64,000 nt of DNA, taken from Chromatocurvus halotolerans (GTDB lineage Bacteria; Pseudomonadota; Gammaproteobacteria; Pseudomonadales; Halieaceae). A program made the position numbers and the translations under genes. The DNA lies in contig NZ_SLWX01000004.1 in NCBI RefSeq assembly GCF_004340525.1, positions 186,001 through 250,000 of the forward strand. The letters run 5' to 3'. This document shows, one piece after another, positions 15,704-23,889 of the stretch (position 1 is the stretch's first letter; each line of letters begins with the position of its first letter). Below the pieces are notes generated by a model. That model searched no databases. It saw only the letters and a program-made list of their open reading frames with translations, and had not been told where the DNA came from.

Positions 15704-18700
15704 ATGAAACACGACAATTACCTGAAAACCGAGCTGTATGAGCAAATCAGGAAAGATGACGACCTCTTTGACTTCATTCAGGACACCTGCCTTGATGGCC
15801 TGTGGTACTGGGATCTGGAACACCCGGAAAACGAATGGATGAATGCGCGTTTCTGGCGCGTGCTGGGGTATGACCCCGACGAAATGCCGGATTCACCGGA
15901 CGCCTGGCAGGGGATCGTCAATGAAAGCGATCTTGCTGCCACCACCGAAAACTTCAACCGGCATCTGGAGAACGGGAACTATCCGTTTGACCAGACCATA
16001 AGATACCGACACCGGGATGGCAGCACCGTCTGGATCCGCTGCCACGGGAAAGCGATTCGCGACAGCAACGGCAAGCCGCTGAGAATGCTCGGTGTGCACA
16101 AGGATGTCACCGAATTCAAGGCGGCGGAAAACAAGCTGACCAAGGCCGTCGAACAGACACGGCAGAATGTCATTGACCTCGAAAAAACGACGACGCTGCT
16201 CAATTACGCACAACAGGTATCGAACATTGGTGCCTGGGAACTTGATATCGCGACCGGGGAGACATCCTGGACCGATCAGGTATATGCGATTCATGAAGTC
16301 GAAAAAGACTTTGATCACAACCGCGTGAACGGTACCGCGTTCTATCATCCTGAAGATCAGCCTGTTATCAACGCAGCTGTCGCCAGGGCCATCACCGATG
16401 GGACTCCGTTTGATGTCATCTGCAGGTTTATCACCGCCAGGGGCAACCACCGCTGGGTGCGTGCCTCTGGCTCGCCAATCCTGTCGCAAGGCGAAATCTC
16501 CCGTTTATTCGGAATGATTCAGGACGTGACCGCAGAAAAAGAGGCGGAGAGAGAGCGGCAGATTCTGACGGAACGCCTGGCCCTGGCTACGGAATCCGCC
16601 GGCCTCGGCATCTGGGACTATGACGTGAGCAGTGGCCATCTTGAGTGGGACGAGGGTATGTTCCGTCTTTTTGGGGCGGATCCGGCCAATTTTGGCAACC
16701 GCTTTGAAGATTTCGAGCGTCAGTTGGTGGGAGAGTCCCGCTACCAGACCGTGAGCCGGTTCCAGGCAGCCCTCATGTCGGGCACTGAGTTTGAGACCAA
16801 GCTGCTGATACGTCGCGCTGATGATGGTGCCCTGCGCACGCTGGGCGGCCAGGGCACAGTCATCCGCGACAGTGCGGGGGCAGCGGTGCGCGTGGTCGGT
16901 ATCAATCAGGATATCACCGCGGATGAGGACAATCGCAGCCGACTCGCCGCAGAAGAGGCAAAATTCAGGGGGCTGTTCGAGCTGTCACCGGTGGGTATTG
17001 CCATGAATGACTACGCCACGGGGGAGTTTCTTGAGTTCAATAACGCCGTCATCGCACCTACCGGCTACACGCGAGAAGAATTCAAGACCCTGAGCTACTG
17101 GCAAGTGACGCCCGAGAGCTACCTGGCGGAAGAACAGAACGCGCTCTTGTCCCTGGAGCGGACGGGGCACTACGGCCCATTCGAAAAGGAGTACATCCGC
17201 AAGGACGGCTCGCGCTACCCGGTTCTGCTGCATGGTTTCAAGACGACATCAGCAGAAGGTCGCAAAGTCATCTGGTCCATTATCCAGGATATCTCCGAGC
17301 AGCGTGCCGCCTACGAGGCCGTGCGCGTTGCCAAAGAACGTTTCGGCGGTATCTTCGAGCAAACAGGGAGTGGCGTCGCCGTTTATCGCCCCACCGACGA
17401 CGGCTCGGATTTTATCTTCATCGACTACAATCCTGCAGCTGCCCAGATTGACCGCCTCGAACGTGATACGGTCCTGGGACGACGCCTTACCGACTGTTTT
17501 CCAGCTGCCAGTGAAATGGGGCTGCTGCAGGCCCTGCAAAGGGTGGCACTCACCGGCGAGGCAGAAAAGCTTCCCGTTGCCGAATACAGAGACGAGCGCA
17601 TTCTGGGTTGGCGGGAAAACCGTATTTTCCGGCTCTCGTCCGGAGAGGTGGTTGCGGTTTATGATGATCTGACAGAAATCAAACAAGCGCAGCAGCTTTC
17701 AGAGGACGCGTTGCGATCCGCGGAACGGGCCAACCAGGCCAAAAGCGACTTCCTGGCCAACATGAGCCACGAAATCCGGACGCCGATGAACGCGATTATC
17801 GGACTGAGCCAGCTTCTACAGCAAACGCGCCTGGATGAAAAACAGTTTGATTATCTGAACAAGATCCACAACGCATCGCGGATGCTGCTTGGCATTCTCA
17901 ACGACATCCTCGACTTTTCAAAAATCGAGGCAGGACGCCTGGAGCTGGAGTCCCGCGCCTTTGACCTGCATGATACGGTTGACCAGGTGGCCGTGATGTT
18001 TGGCGGTACCGCCAACGCCGCAAAGCTGGAATTCATCTACAACATTCAGCCCGACCTTCCCGCCTGTCTGGTCGGGGATTCCCTGCGCCTGTCCCAGGTG
18101 CTGACAAATCTTCTCAGTAATGCCTTCAAGTTTACCGAGGAGGGCGGACTCGTCGAGCTTGGCATCCATAGCGTCCGACCTGTGTCCGATGGCAACGCGA
18201 GGCTGCGCTTCAGCGTTCGCGACACCGGTATTGGCATCAGCGAAGACGCACAATCCAGACTGTTCAAGGCGTTCAGCCAGGCTGATAGTTCGACCACCCG
18301 TCGCTACGGTGGATCCGGACTGGGGCTGGTCATCAGCCGGCGACTGGTGGAAGCCATGGGAGGAGAATTGCGGGTAAGCTCGCGGCCCGGCGAAGGAAGC
18401 CGGTTCTACTTCACCCTGGATATGGATGTCGCGCCCGGGGCCGGATCGTCGAGAGACTGCGTGAGGCTGCAGGGGCGCCGCACACTGATTGTCGACGATC
18501 AGCCGGACAGCCGGGCGGCCATCCGCCAGTTGCTGCACCACTACGGCTGCTCCACCCATGAGGCTGACTGCGGTGAGAACGCCATTGCATCCGTCATGAC
18601 TGCCGAAAAAGAAAACAGGCCCTTCGACTTCATCCTGATTGACTGGCTGATGCCGGGCGGAATGAACGGCGCCGAAACCTGTGAAAAGCTCGAACGCATG

Positions 18701-19948
18701 CGCTGCAGTGGCCAGCTGCGGCAAGTGCGGCCGCCACTGCTGATGGTGAGCGCTTATCAGAAAGACGAGGTCACATTACCCGACGGCGTGGCCATCGAGT
18801 TCCTGCCCAAGCCCGTCGACGCTTCCAGCCTTTACGATGCATTGATCCGCGCCGAAACGCGCGGGAAGCCAGCGCATACTCAGCCCATGCTAACTGCCAG
18901 CAAACCGCCCGACCTGGCCGGCCACGAGCTGCTACTGGTGGAGGACAATGAAATCAACCAGGAGGTGGCCCAGCTGCTGCTGGAGTCTACCGGCGCCCGC
19001 GTGCGCACGGTCAACAATGGCCTCGAGGCGGTTGAGGCTGTCAGCGAACGGACCCCCGATCTCATTTTTATGGATCTGCAGATGCCCGTGATGGATGGCT
19101 TTGAGGCCACACGGATACTGCGCCAAACCGGCTATAGCGGTCCCGTTGTCGCACTGTCAGCCGCGGTGATGGATGACGACCGGGAACGCGCGAAAGCGGC
19201 GGGAATGGATGCCCATCTGGGCAAGCCTATCGACACCCTGGAACTTTACGCGGTGTTACTTGAGCAGCTGGCAACCGTGGGGACCGCGCGCCGCCGGTCG
19301 CGGGCACCGCAGGCACAGAGTGCTGGCCGCCATGCTGACTCCAGTAAAGGACGGGGAACAGCTGATGTGCTGCCAGCGCACCTGCCCGGCTTCGACCTTG
19401 ATAAGGGACTCGAAAGACTCGCGGGTAACGAGGCGCTATATGTCAGCCTTCTGCTGGACCTGCACCGAAAACTGCAAACCGACTACGCCCAGCTTGGCAG
19501 CCATTTACGATCTGGAAATACGCAGGCCGCGGGGCACCTCGCGCATGCCCTCCGCGGGGTAGCCGGCACTCTCGCCGCGGTGAGTCTGCAGAGCCTGGCG
19601 GGGGACATCGATGAGGCTCTCAAACAGGGGCAAGCCGTGGAAGAAACCCGGATTGAGGCCCTGGAGCAGGCGCTGGAAGACAGCGAACAGGCGCTCCGGG
19701 CGCTGGCGTCTGCTGAAGAGCAGACACCTTCACAGACGGGCTCGGCAGGGGCGGTGCCGGAGCTGCGGCGCCTCCTGGAAAACAGCGAGCTGGTAGAGGA
19801 TGCCGTCTTGCAGGAGGCGCTGGCCTGGCTACGCAGTCACAACCACAACTGCAGTGAACTTGAAGCACAGGTGGCCCAGTTCGAGTTTGAGCAGGCCCTG
19901 CAGACACTCGACGCGATGACAATATCAACGCTGGACCGTATCCCATGA
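15704..19948 (+). CDS. Cytosolic hybrid sensor histidine kinase with five PAS domains, two receivers and Hpt
   Basis: The 1414-residue protein has no membrane segment, so it senses internal signals. In order: PAS domains (about residues 15-145, 160-285, 290-410, 420-540, 545-665), HisKA with His689 in FLANMSHEIRTPMNAI, HATPase (N box LTNLLSNAFKF at about 800, DTGIGIS, GSGLGLVISRRL), receiver 1 (Asp980 in LIDWLMPGG), receiver 2 (Asp1124 in FMDLQMPVMDG) and Hpt (His1281 in LAHALRGVAG). This is a full internal phosphorelay. Its stop overlaps the start of a REC-GGDEF gene (ATGA), the obvious output. The ATG at 15704 itself overlaps the stop of a 20-codon ORF (15645-15707), suggesting coupled translation, since no ribosome site is visible. 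Confidence 0.95.
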   Translation: MKHDNYLKTELYEQIRKDDDLFDFIQDTCLDGLWYWDLEHPENEWMNARFWRVLGYDPDEMPDSPDAWQGIVNESDLAATTENFNRHLENGNYPFDQTIRYRHRDGSTVWIRCHGKAIRDSNGKPLRMLGVHKDVTEFKAAENKLTKAVEQTRQNVIDLEKTTTLLNYAQQVSNIGAWELDIATGETSWTDQVYAIHEVEKDFDHNRVNGTAFYHPEDQPVINAAVARAITDGTPFDVICRFITARGNHRWVRASGSPILSQGEISRLFGMIQDVTAEKEAERERQILTERLALATESAGLGIWDYDVSSGHLEWDEGMFRLFGADPANFGNRFEDFERQLVGESRYQTVSRFQAALMSGTEFETKLLIRRADDGALRTLGGQGTVIRDSAGAAVRVVGINQDITADEDNRSRLAAEEAKFRGLFELSPVGIAMNDYATGEFLEFNNAVIAPTGYTREEFKTLSYWQVTPESYLAEEQNALLSLERTGHYGPFEKEYIRKDGSRYPVLLHGFKTTSAEGRKVIWSIIQDISEQRAAYEAVRVAKERFGGIFEQTGSGVAVYRPTDDGSDFIFIDYNPAAAQIDRLERDTVLGRRLTDCFPAASEMGLLQALQRVALTGEAEKLPVAEYRDERILGWRENRIFRLSSGEVVAVYDDLTEIKQAQQLSEDALRSAERANQAKSDFLANMSHEIRTPMNAIIGLSQLLQQTRLDEKQFDYLNKIHNASRMLLGILNDILDFSKIEAGRLELESRAFDLHDTVDQVAVMFGGTANAAKLEFIYNIQPDLPACLVGDSLRLSQVLTNLLSNAFKFTEEGGLVELGIHSVRPVSDGNARLRFSVRDTGIGISEDAQSRLFKAFSQADSSTTRRYGGSGLGLVISRRLVEAMGGELRVSSRPGEGSRFYFTLDMDVAPGAGSSRDCVRLQGRRTLIVDDQPDSRAAIRQLLHHYGCSTHEADCGENAIASVMTAEKENRPFDFILIDWLMPGGMNGAETCEKLERMRCSGQLRQVRPPLLMVSAYQKDEVTLPDGVAIEFLPKPVDASSLYDALIRAETRGKPAHTQPMLTASKPPDLAGHELLLVEDNEINQEVAQLLLESTGARVRTVNNGLEAVEAVSERTPDLIFMDLQMPVMDGFEATRILRQTGYSGPVVALSAAVMDDDRERAKAAGMDAHLGKPIDTLELYAVLLEQLATVGTARRRSRAPQAQSAGRHADSSKGRGTADVLPAHLPGFDLDKGLERLAGNEALYVSLLLDLHRKLQTDYAQLGSHLRSGNTQAAGHLAHALRGVAGTLAAVSLQSLAGDIDEALKQGQAVEETRIEALEQALEDSEQALRALASAEEQTPSQTGSAGAVPELRRLLENSELVEDAVLQEALAWLRSHNHNCSELEAQVAQFEFEQALQTLDAMTISTLDRIP

Positions 19949-20871
19949 ACTCGGCAGAGCCAAAAACGACTATCCTGGTCGTTGACGACGAATCCACCAA
20001 CGTGCGGGCGCTGGGAAACCTGTTAAAAGACGACTACCGCATCCAGGTTGCCAACAGCGGCGAGAGGGCCCTGGCAGTCGCGCAGGGCACCGTTCAGTCG
20101 CAGCCGGACCTGATATTGCTCGATATCCAGATGCCCGGGCTGGACGGCTATGAGGTTTGCCGGCGTCTCAAGGAAAACCCGGCTACCAGTGCGATCGCCA
20201 TAATCTTCGTCACGGCCCTCGATGCCATCAGCGACGAAGAGCGCGGGTTGAAACTTGGGGCCGTGGATTACATCACCAAGCCGTTCTCACCAGCCATCGT
20301 GCGTGCACGGGTCAACACGCATCTCCAGCTCAAGCGCAAGACAGACCTGCTCGAGCAACATGCCATGCTCGACGGCCTGACCGGCATTCCCAACCGACGC
20401 CTGTTCGACGAGGAGCTGGATGCCGGGATCAGGCATAGCCTGCGCGAAGGCCAGCCGCTGTCTGTCATCATGATGGATGTGGACCACTTCAAACCCTTCA
20501 ACGATCACTACGGCCACGGTGAGGGGGACCACTGCCTGAGGGAGGTATCTGCGGCCTTGATCAACACGGCAAAACGTCCTGCTGACCGGGTATGCCGGTT
20601 CGGGGGGGAGGAATTCGTGGCTCTGCTGCCCAATACGGACGCCGCAGGTGCGGGAAACCTGGCGGAAAAAATGCGGGCCTGCGTCGAAGAACTTGCGATC
20701 AGGCATGCCTACTCCAGCGCTGGCCCCGTCGTCACCATCAGCCTGGGTACCGCCACCTTCGATCCAGCGGACGACGAAAATCCGTCTTCCCTGATTCAAC
20801 GGGCAGACAGGGCGCTATATGAAGCAAAAAGAGCGGGTCGAAACAGGGTCCGGGAATCGCCAGCTCATTGA
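19945..20871 (+). CDS. Response regulator diguanylate cyclase (REC-GGDEF)
   Basis: The 308-residue protein has an N-terminal receiver (VVDDESTNVRAL; phospho-acceptor Asp in LILLDIQMPGLDG; conserved Thr and Lys in FVTALD and ITKPF) and a C-terminal GGDEF domain (LDGLTGIPNRRLFDE; active site FGGEEFVALLP). An RPAD inhibitory site lies five residues before GGEEF, so feedback by cyclic di-GMP is likely. The ATG overlaps the stop of the upstream hybrid kinase by four bases. The pair forms a phosphorelay that turns an intracellular signal into cyclic di-GMP. Confidence 0.95.
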   Translation: MNSAEPKTTILVVDDESTNVRALGNLLKDDYRIQVANSGERALAVAQGTVQSQPDLILLDIQMPGLDGYEVCRRLKENPATSAIAIIFVTALDAISDEERGLKLGAVDYITKPFSPAIVRARVNTHLQLKRKTDLLEQHAMLDGLTGIPNRRLFDEELDAGIRHSLREGQPLSVIMMDVDHFKPFNDHYGHGEGDHCLREVSAALINTAKRPADRVCRFGGEEFVALLPNTDAAGAGNLAEKMRACVEELAIRHAYSSAGPVVTISLGTATFDPADDENPSSLIQRADRALYEAKRAGRNRVRESPAH

Positions 20872-20918
20872 AGAGCGAGGGAGACCATTATCTGAGAGGT
20901 GACTTGGCACCGCTTGGA

Positions 20919-20945
20919 CCTATAAACCGCGTCGCGGTTTGTAGG
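20919..20945. repeat. Strong hairpin after the REC-GGDEF gene
   Basis: CCTATAAACCGC and GCGGTTTGTAGG form a 12-base stem (one G-U pair in RNA) with loop GTC. It lies 48 bases after the stop codon. There is no T run on either side, so it may be a rho-assisted terminator, an mRNA-stabilising structure or a REP-like element. Confidence 0.5.
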
Positions 20946-20994
20946 CCCGTTGCGGCAGCATTATGCGGCCTCTTTCCAGGCTCAGAGCAAGCCC

Positions 20995-21033
20995 TTGACA
21001 TACCATAAATGGTATATATACTAAATTTAGTAT
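20995..21033 (+). promoter_or_regulatory. higBA promoter with two palindromic operators
   Basis: A near-consensus promoter, TTGACA (20995-21000), 16-base spacer, TATACT (21017-21022), overlaps two palindromes: ATACCAT-AA-ATGGTAT (21000-21015) and the perfect 16-mer ATACTAAATTTAGTAT (21018-21033). The second palindrome runs into the higB start codon at 21032. HigA-type antitoxins repress by binding such sites. Transcription would start at about 21029, leaving almost no 5' leader. Confidence 0.65.
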
Positions 21034-21310
21034 GTGGGAGATCCTCGAACACAGGCGTATCGATAAAGCCTTGGCGGCGGCGCCAGCTGAGGTCCAGCAA
21101 CGCTATGAAAAATGGAAAGATATTGTGAGAATCTCTGGCCCGCAGGGATTGAAACTGATCAAGGGCTTCAAAGACGAAGCGTTGTCCGGAAACTGGAAAG
21201 GTTTTCGGTCCTCTCGCTTGAGTATCCAATATAGAGTGATTTACAAGATTCAAAAAAATCAGGTGCTGGTAGAGGTTGAGCGAGTTACTCCCCATGATTA
21301 CCGGAGGTAG
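21032..21310 (+). CDS. higB: HigB-type toxin, RelE/ParE superfamily
   Basis: The 92-residue basic protein has the RelE fold signatures: IDKALAAAPAEVQQRYEKW, GLKLIKGFKDEAL, GNWKGFRSSRLSIQYRVIY and VEVERVTPHDYRR. HigB toxins cut mRNA at the ribosome. The catalytic-type arginines and the C-terminal HDYRR are present. It precedes its antitoxin by three bases (toxin first, the HigBA order). The start codon lies inside an operator palindrome, and the predicted transcript is nearly leaderless. This module type is common in integron cassettes and genomic islands. Confidence 0.9.
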   Translation: MWEILEHRRIDKALAAAPAEVQQRYEKWKDIVRISGPQGLKLIKGFKDEALSGNWKGFRSSRLSIQYRVIYKIQKNQVLVEVERVTPHDYRR

Positions 21311-21313
21311 AGA

Positions 21314-21574
21314 ATGAGCGATTATCGTAAAGCTACTAAAAGAATTGATGTATCATCAGGCGGTTCAGTTCGTATATTGCGTGAACTTCAGGAGATGAGC
21401 CAGAATGATCTGGCAGCTGCGACCGGTATACCACAATCAACAATTTCTGCCATTGAGAACGACCGTGTTCGCCTTGGCGTGGATCGCGCAAAAGTACTCG
21501 CCAAAGCGCTGCGGTGTCATCCAGCCGTATTGGTATTTCCAGGTTGGGATGTTGAGCATGAGTCAGCCGCATAA
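21314..21574 (+). CDS. higA: HigA-type antitoxin, XRE-family helix-turn-helix
   Basis: The 86-residue protein has a central helix-turn-helix: RILRELQEMSQNDLAAATG followed by IPQSTISAIENDRVRLG. The C-terminal part (AKVLAKALRCHPAVLVFPGW) would hold the toxin. It neutralises HigB and represses the promoter through the palindromes at 21000-21033. ATG follows GGAGGT seven bases upstream. An attC-like repeat begins at its stop codon. Confidence 0.92.
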   Translation: MSDYRKATKRIDVSSGGSVRILRELQEMSQNDLAAATGIPQSTISAIENDRVRLGVDRAKVLAKALRCHPAVLVFPGWDVEHESAA

Positions 21575-21647
21575 TCAGGCGCATCAATCGCCGCCTGCGG
21601 CGACTGGGACGCTCGCAAGTTCGCGTCCTTTTGCGCTGCGTTAAGGG
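21569..21647. repeat. attC-like imperfect inverted repeat after higA
   Basis: The left arm TAATCAGGCGCA (21572-21583, overlapping the higA stop) pairs with TGCGCTGCGTTA (21632-21643), best with one bulged base per arm. Inside are hairpins TCGCCGC-CT-GCGGCGA (21588-21603) and GGACGC/GCGTCC (21607-21628). The end GTTAAGG is close to the GTTRRRY core. Position and size suit a cassette recombination site, but two separate inner hairpins are not typical. Confidence 0.4.
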
Positions 21648-21971
21648 GTGCTGAAGCGGACGCCAGCATCTGCTGCAACCAAAATTCGGATTCGTTACCC
21701 GTGTTAGTCTAGGCTATCCATAAATTACTGCAGGCTGTACTCCACAAAGCCGCTTTCCTCACCTTGAATCAGGGCCGCGCGCGGTCGCCGAATCTAAGAT
21801 TCTTGTTCTTCCGGGAGTCGCAGCCCGGCTCTAACAACCTCGCTCGCGCTCCCCTCGACACTTCAAGGCGGCAAGGGCGCTTCGCGCCGGTACGCCGGAG
21901 TCGGGAATGCTCCACCAGAGCTGCCTGATTCAATCTATCGCAAACTTTATTTCAGACCTTGTCGAATCTTC
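21648..21971. other. Gene-free stretch between higA and truD
   Basis: Apart from the ParD-like remnant at 21725-21793, no coding signal was found. A short hairpin GGCGC-TTC-GCGCC lies at about 21869-21881. The sequence is a patchwork in composition, as expected for decayed cassettes. Confidence 0.4.
21725..21793 (-). pseudogene. ParD/CopG-like antitoxin C-terminal remnant
   Basis: The minus strand between stops at 21796 and 21727 reads RAALIQGEESGFVEYSL plus Q. This matches the conserved C-terminal segment (ALIxGExSGxxEYS) of ParD-type antitoxins. Nothing matching the N-terminal DNA-binding part or a ParE toxin is next to it, so it is debris. It lies between the attC-like repeat and truD. 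Confidence 0.45.
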
Positions 21972-22985
21972 TCAGTGGTCGCCGCGAATCTCTGACGCAG
22001 GGTGCATGACCCTTGTTTCACACACCTCCCGCAACACCGACGTCGCAAACGCCCCCCGATCCAGCGTAAAGCACAGCGACACGCCCTCATCCGTCAGTTC
22101 ACGGCTCAGCTCCCGTACCGGCAACCGCAAACTCCGCTGCCCCGACTCAACCCGCGCCCGTTCCAGCGCCAGCTGCCAGGCGACGGGCTCGATCCCGGAG
22201 CCATCTCCGGCCAGGACGATGGCGGGGTGCACATCCATCCCCGCGCAGCGCTGACGTACCGTGTCATCGACCTCGGCAACCTCGAACACGCTGCCCGTGC
22301 CGTCAAGGTTCGCAAAATCACCCGCGACCAGCTGATTCCAGGTGCCCTCGCGAACTCGCTTCGCCAGCGCCTGGTTGAACACAAAGGATCGCACGGTGGA
22401 AATCGCCAGGCTGCGCTTCGGCCGGGGCAGACGCTTGCCCGCCGCCCAGGCATCCGCCAGCTGCAGGTTACTGCCCTGGCGCCCGAAGCGCTGCTCGCCG
22501 TAGTAGTTGGGTACGCCCTGCTCGCGAATCACCGCCAGGCGCGCCTCCAGGGCGGCGGCATCCACCGGCCCATCGCAGCGCAGCAGAATCCGAAAGGCAT
22601 TGGCCCGGTGCGCGCCGCGGCGCAGCTTCCGCAGGTGTCGCTGGACATCAACGATCCGCACGCCCTCGGCGCTGAAGGCGTTCCAGTCCGGCGCGTGCCA
22701 GCGCGGCACGCTGAACCACTGCCATGTGATGGCATGGCGATCTTTTAATCCCGCATAGCCAACGTCTTTGGCCGCTACGCCGGCGTGCGCCGCCAGCTGC
22801 CGCGACATCCACTCCGTGTTGGCGCCAATCTTTTCCACCCACAGGTAATCGTGCTCGCCGTCGCCGCTGAATTCCCAGCCTAGCTGCTCCGTGACCTGAA
22901 AGTCCTGGGGCAGCGTGCGCAGGGCGGCGGCAAACAGGGCGTCACCGTGGGCGCGGGGCCACTCGGGCAGGCGGGACACCGCCAC
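21972..22985 (-). CDS. truD: tRNA pseudouridine(13) synthase TruD
   Basis: The 337-residue protein isomerises U13 of tRNA-Glu to pseudouridine. The catalytic Asp82 lies in VGYAGLKDRHAITWQWFS, the TruD signature. Other family segments are PQDFQVTE, VPNYYGEQRFG, RSLAISTVRSFVFNQALA and FATSVLREV. Length and ends fit the family. The neighbours are a MOSC gene upstream on the same strand (21 bases away) and accessory debris downstream. A decayed copy of its C-terminal part is at 15426-15659. Confidence 0.95.
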   Translation of the reverse strand: MAVSRLPEWPRAHGDALFAAALRTLPQDFQVTEQLGWEFSGDGEHDYLWVEKIGANTEWMSRQLAAHAGVAAKDVGYAGLKDRHAITWQWFSVPRWHAPDWNAFSAEGVRIVDVQRHLRKLRRGAHRANAFRILLRCDGPVDAAALEARLAVIREQGVPNYYGEQRFGRQGSNLQLADAWAAGKRLPRPKRSLAISTVRSFVFNQALAKRVREGTWNQLVAGDFANLDGTGSVFEVAEVDDTVRQRCAGMDVHPAIVLAGDGSGIEPVAWQLALERARVESGQRSLRLPVRELSRELTDEGVSLCFTLDRGAFATSVLREVCETRVMHPASEIRGDH

Positions 22986-23006
22986 TAGCGGGCGGCCGTA
23001 AAAAGG

Positions 23007-23543
23007 TCAGGCATCGAAAAGGTCCGCCGTGGTGCCTTCGCTAAGGACACGCACCTCATCACCTGTCCGCAGTTCGCCGCCGCGCAATACACGACAGCAC
23101 AGACCGCCGTGGCCCAGCATGGCTGCTACGCCACCGCGACCCAGGGCGGATTCCATGCGTGAGCAGGGGTGGCAGAGCGCGTTGGCTTCCAGCGTGACCT
23201 CACCGATGTCAAAGCGCTGGTGGCGCAGGGCATGCAGATTGATGCCCGAGACCACGAGATTCCGGCGCAGCAACGTGGGATCAATATCGTCCCGTCCCAG
23301 GAAGTGCGCCGTCTGGTCGATGAATTCCCGGGATATAACCGTCACCTGCCGCCCCGAGCCGGGCGTCTTTTCTACCCGGTGATCCCCCTCAAGGCCACGA
23401 TCGACAATGGCCCGCGCGCTCTTGACGACCGTCATGGGTTCACGACGGGCGTTGCGCAGTCCGATCCACTCCAGACGGCCCGGGGGAAGATCCCGGGCAA
23501 AGCGATCCAGCGGGTTGGTGCGTTTGACTGACGTGACGCTCAG
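23007..23543 (-). CDS. MOSC domain protein, probable CTG start
   Basis: MOSC (molybdenum cofactor sulfurase C-terminal) domain. Segments NLVVSGINLHALR, FDIGEV and LCHPCSRMESALG (conserved Cys) are present. From the first ATG (23435) the protein would lack the conserved start. Upstream in frame the text LPPGRLEWIGLRNARREP matches family N-termini. No ATG, GTG or TTG exists there, but a CTG at 23543 overlaps the DUF3094 stop (CTGA), exactly where a coupled start would lie. I therefore call 178 residues from CTG. The domain is thought to bind sulfur or molybdenum cofactor. The substrate is unknown. Confidence 0.78.
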   Translation of the reverse strand: MSVTSVKRTNPLDRFARDLPPGRLEWIGLRNARREPMTVVKSARAIVDRGLEGDHRVEKTPGSGRQVTVISREFIDQTAHFLGRDDIDPTLLRRNLVVSGINLHALRHQRFDIGEVTLEANALCHPCSRMESALGRGGVAAMLGHGGLCCRVLRGGELRTGDEVRVLSEGTTADLFDA

Positions 23544-23749
23544 TACACACCCGCCCAGCGCGCCAGCACCTGACTGAACAGACTGAGTGCCGCCACAACC
23601 ACCACCAGCAGAATCAGCAGGCGAATCGGCTTGAAGGGCTTGCGCTCCACCGAGTTCACCCCGCGCTTGACAAATTCATCCACTTTTTTCTGGTCTTCGG
23701 GCTTCAGGCGCGGCGTGTACTCATCATCGCGCTCGGTTGAATCACTCAT
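23540..23749 (-). CDS. DUF3094 family small membrane protein
   Basis: The 69-residue protein starts at ATG 23749 (MSDSTERDDEY; upstream in-frame starts overlap the divergent promoter and are less likely). It has a hydrophilic N-terminus, LKPEDQKKVDEFVKRGVNSV and ERKPFKPIR, then one membrane helix LLILLVVVVAALSLFS near the C-terminus. The pattern is that of DUF3094, found in Pseudomonas relatives. It is followed by the MOSC gene with a four-base overlap. Function unknown. Confidence 0.8.
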   Translation of the reverse strand: MSDSTERDDEYTPRLKPEDQKKVDEFVKRGVNSVERKPFKPIRLLILLVVVVAALSLFSQVLARWAGVY

Positions 23750-23889
23750 TCCAGCCTCCCATGGACAATTGTCTGCTATTGTCCGCACCGCGCGGCGTCG
23801 TGTCACGTGTATTCGCCAGCAGCGCCCGGGCCGTCAGCGGACGACACGGTGCGTTATCATTCACACGACAATCTGACGGGAGAGCCATT

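Noticed and set aside
21826-21900. CTCTAACAAC text as a third attC-like site
   Set aside because: The inverted partner is not convincing and the core does not match; too weak to list.
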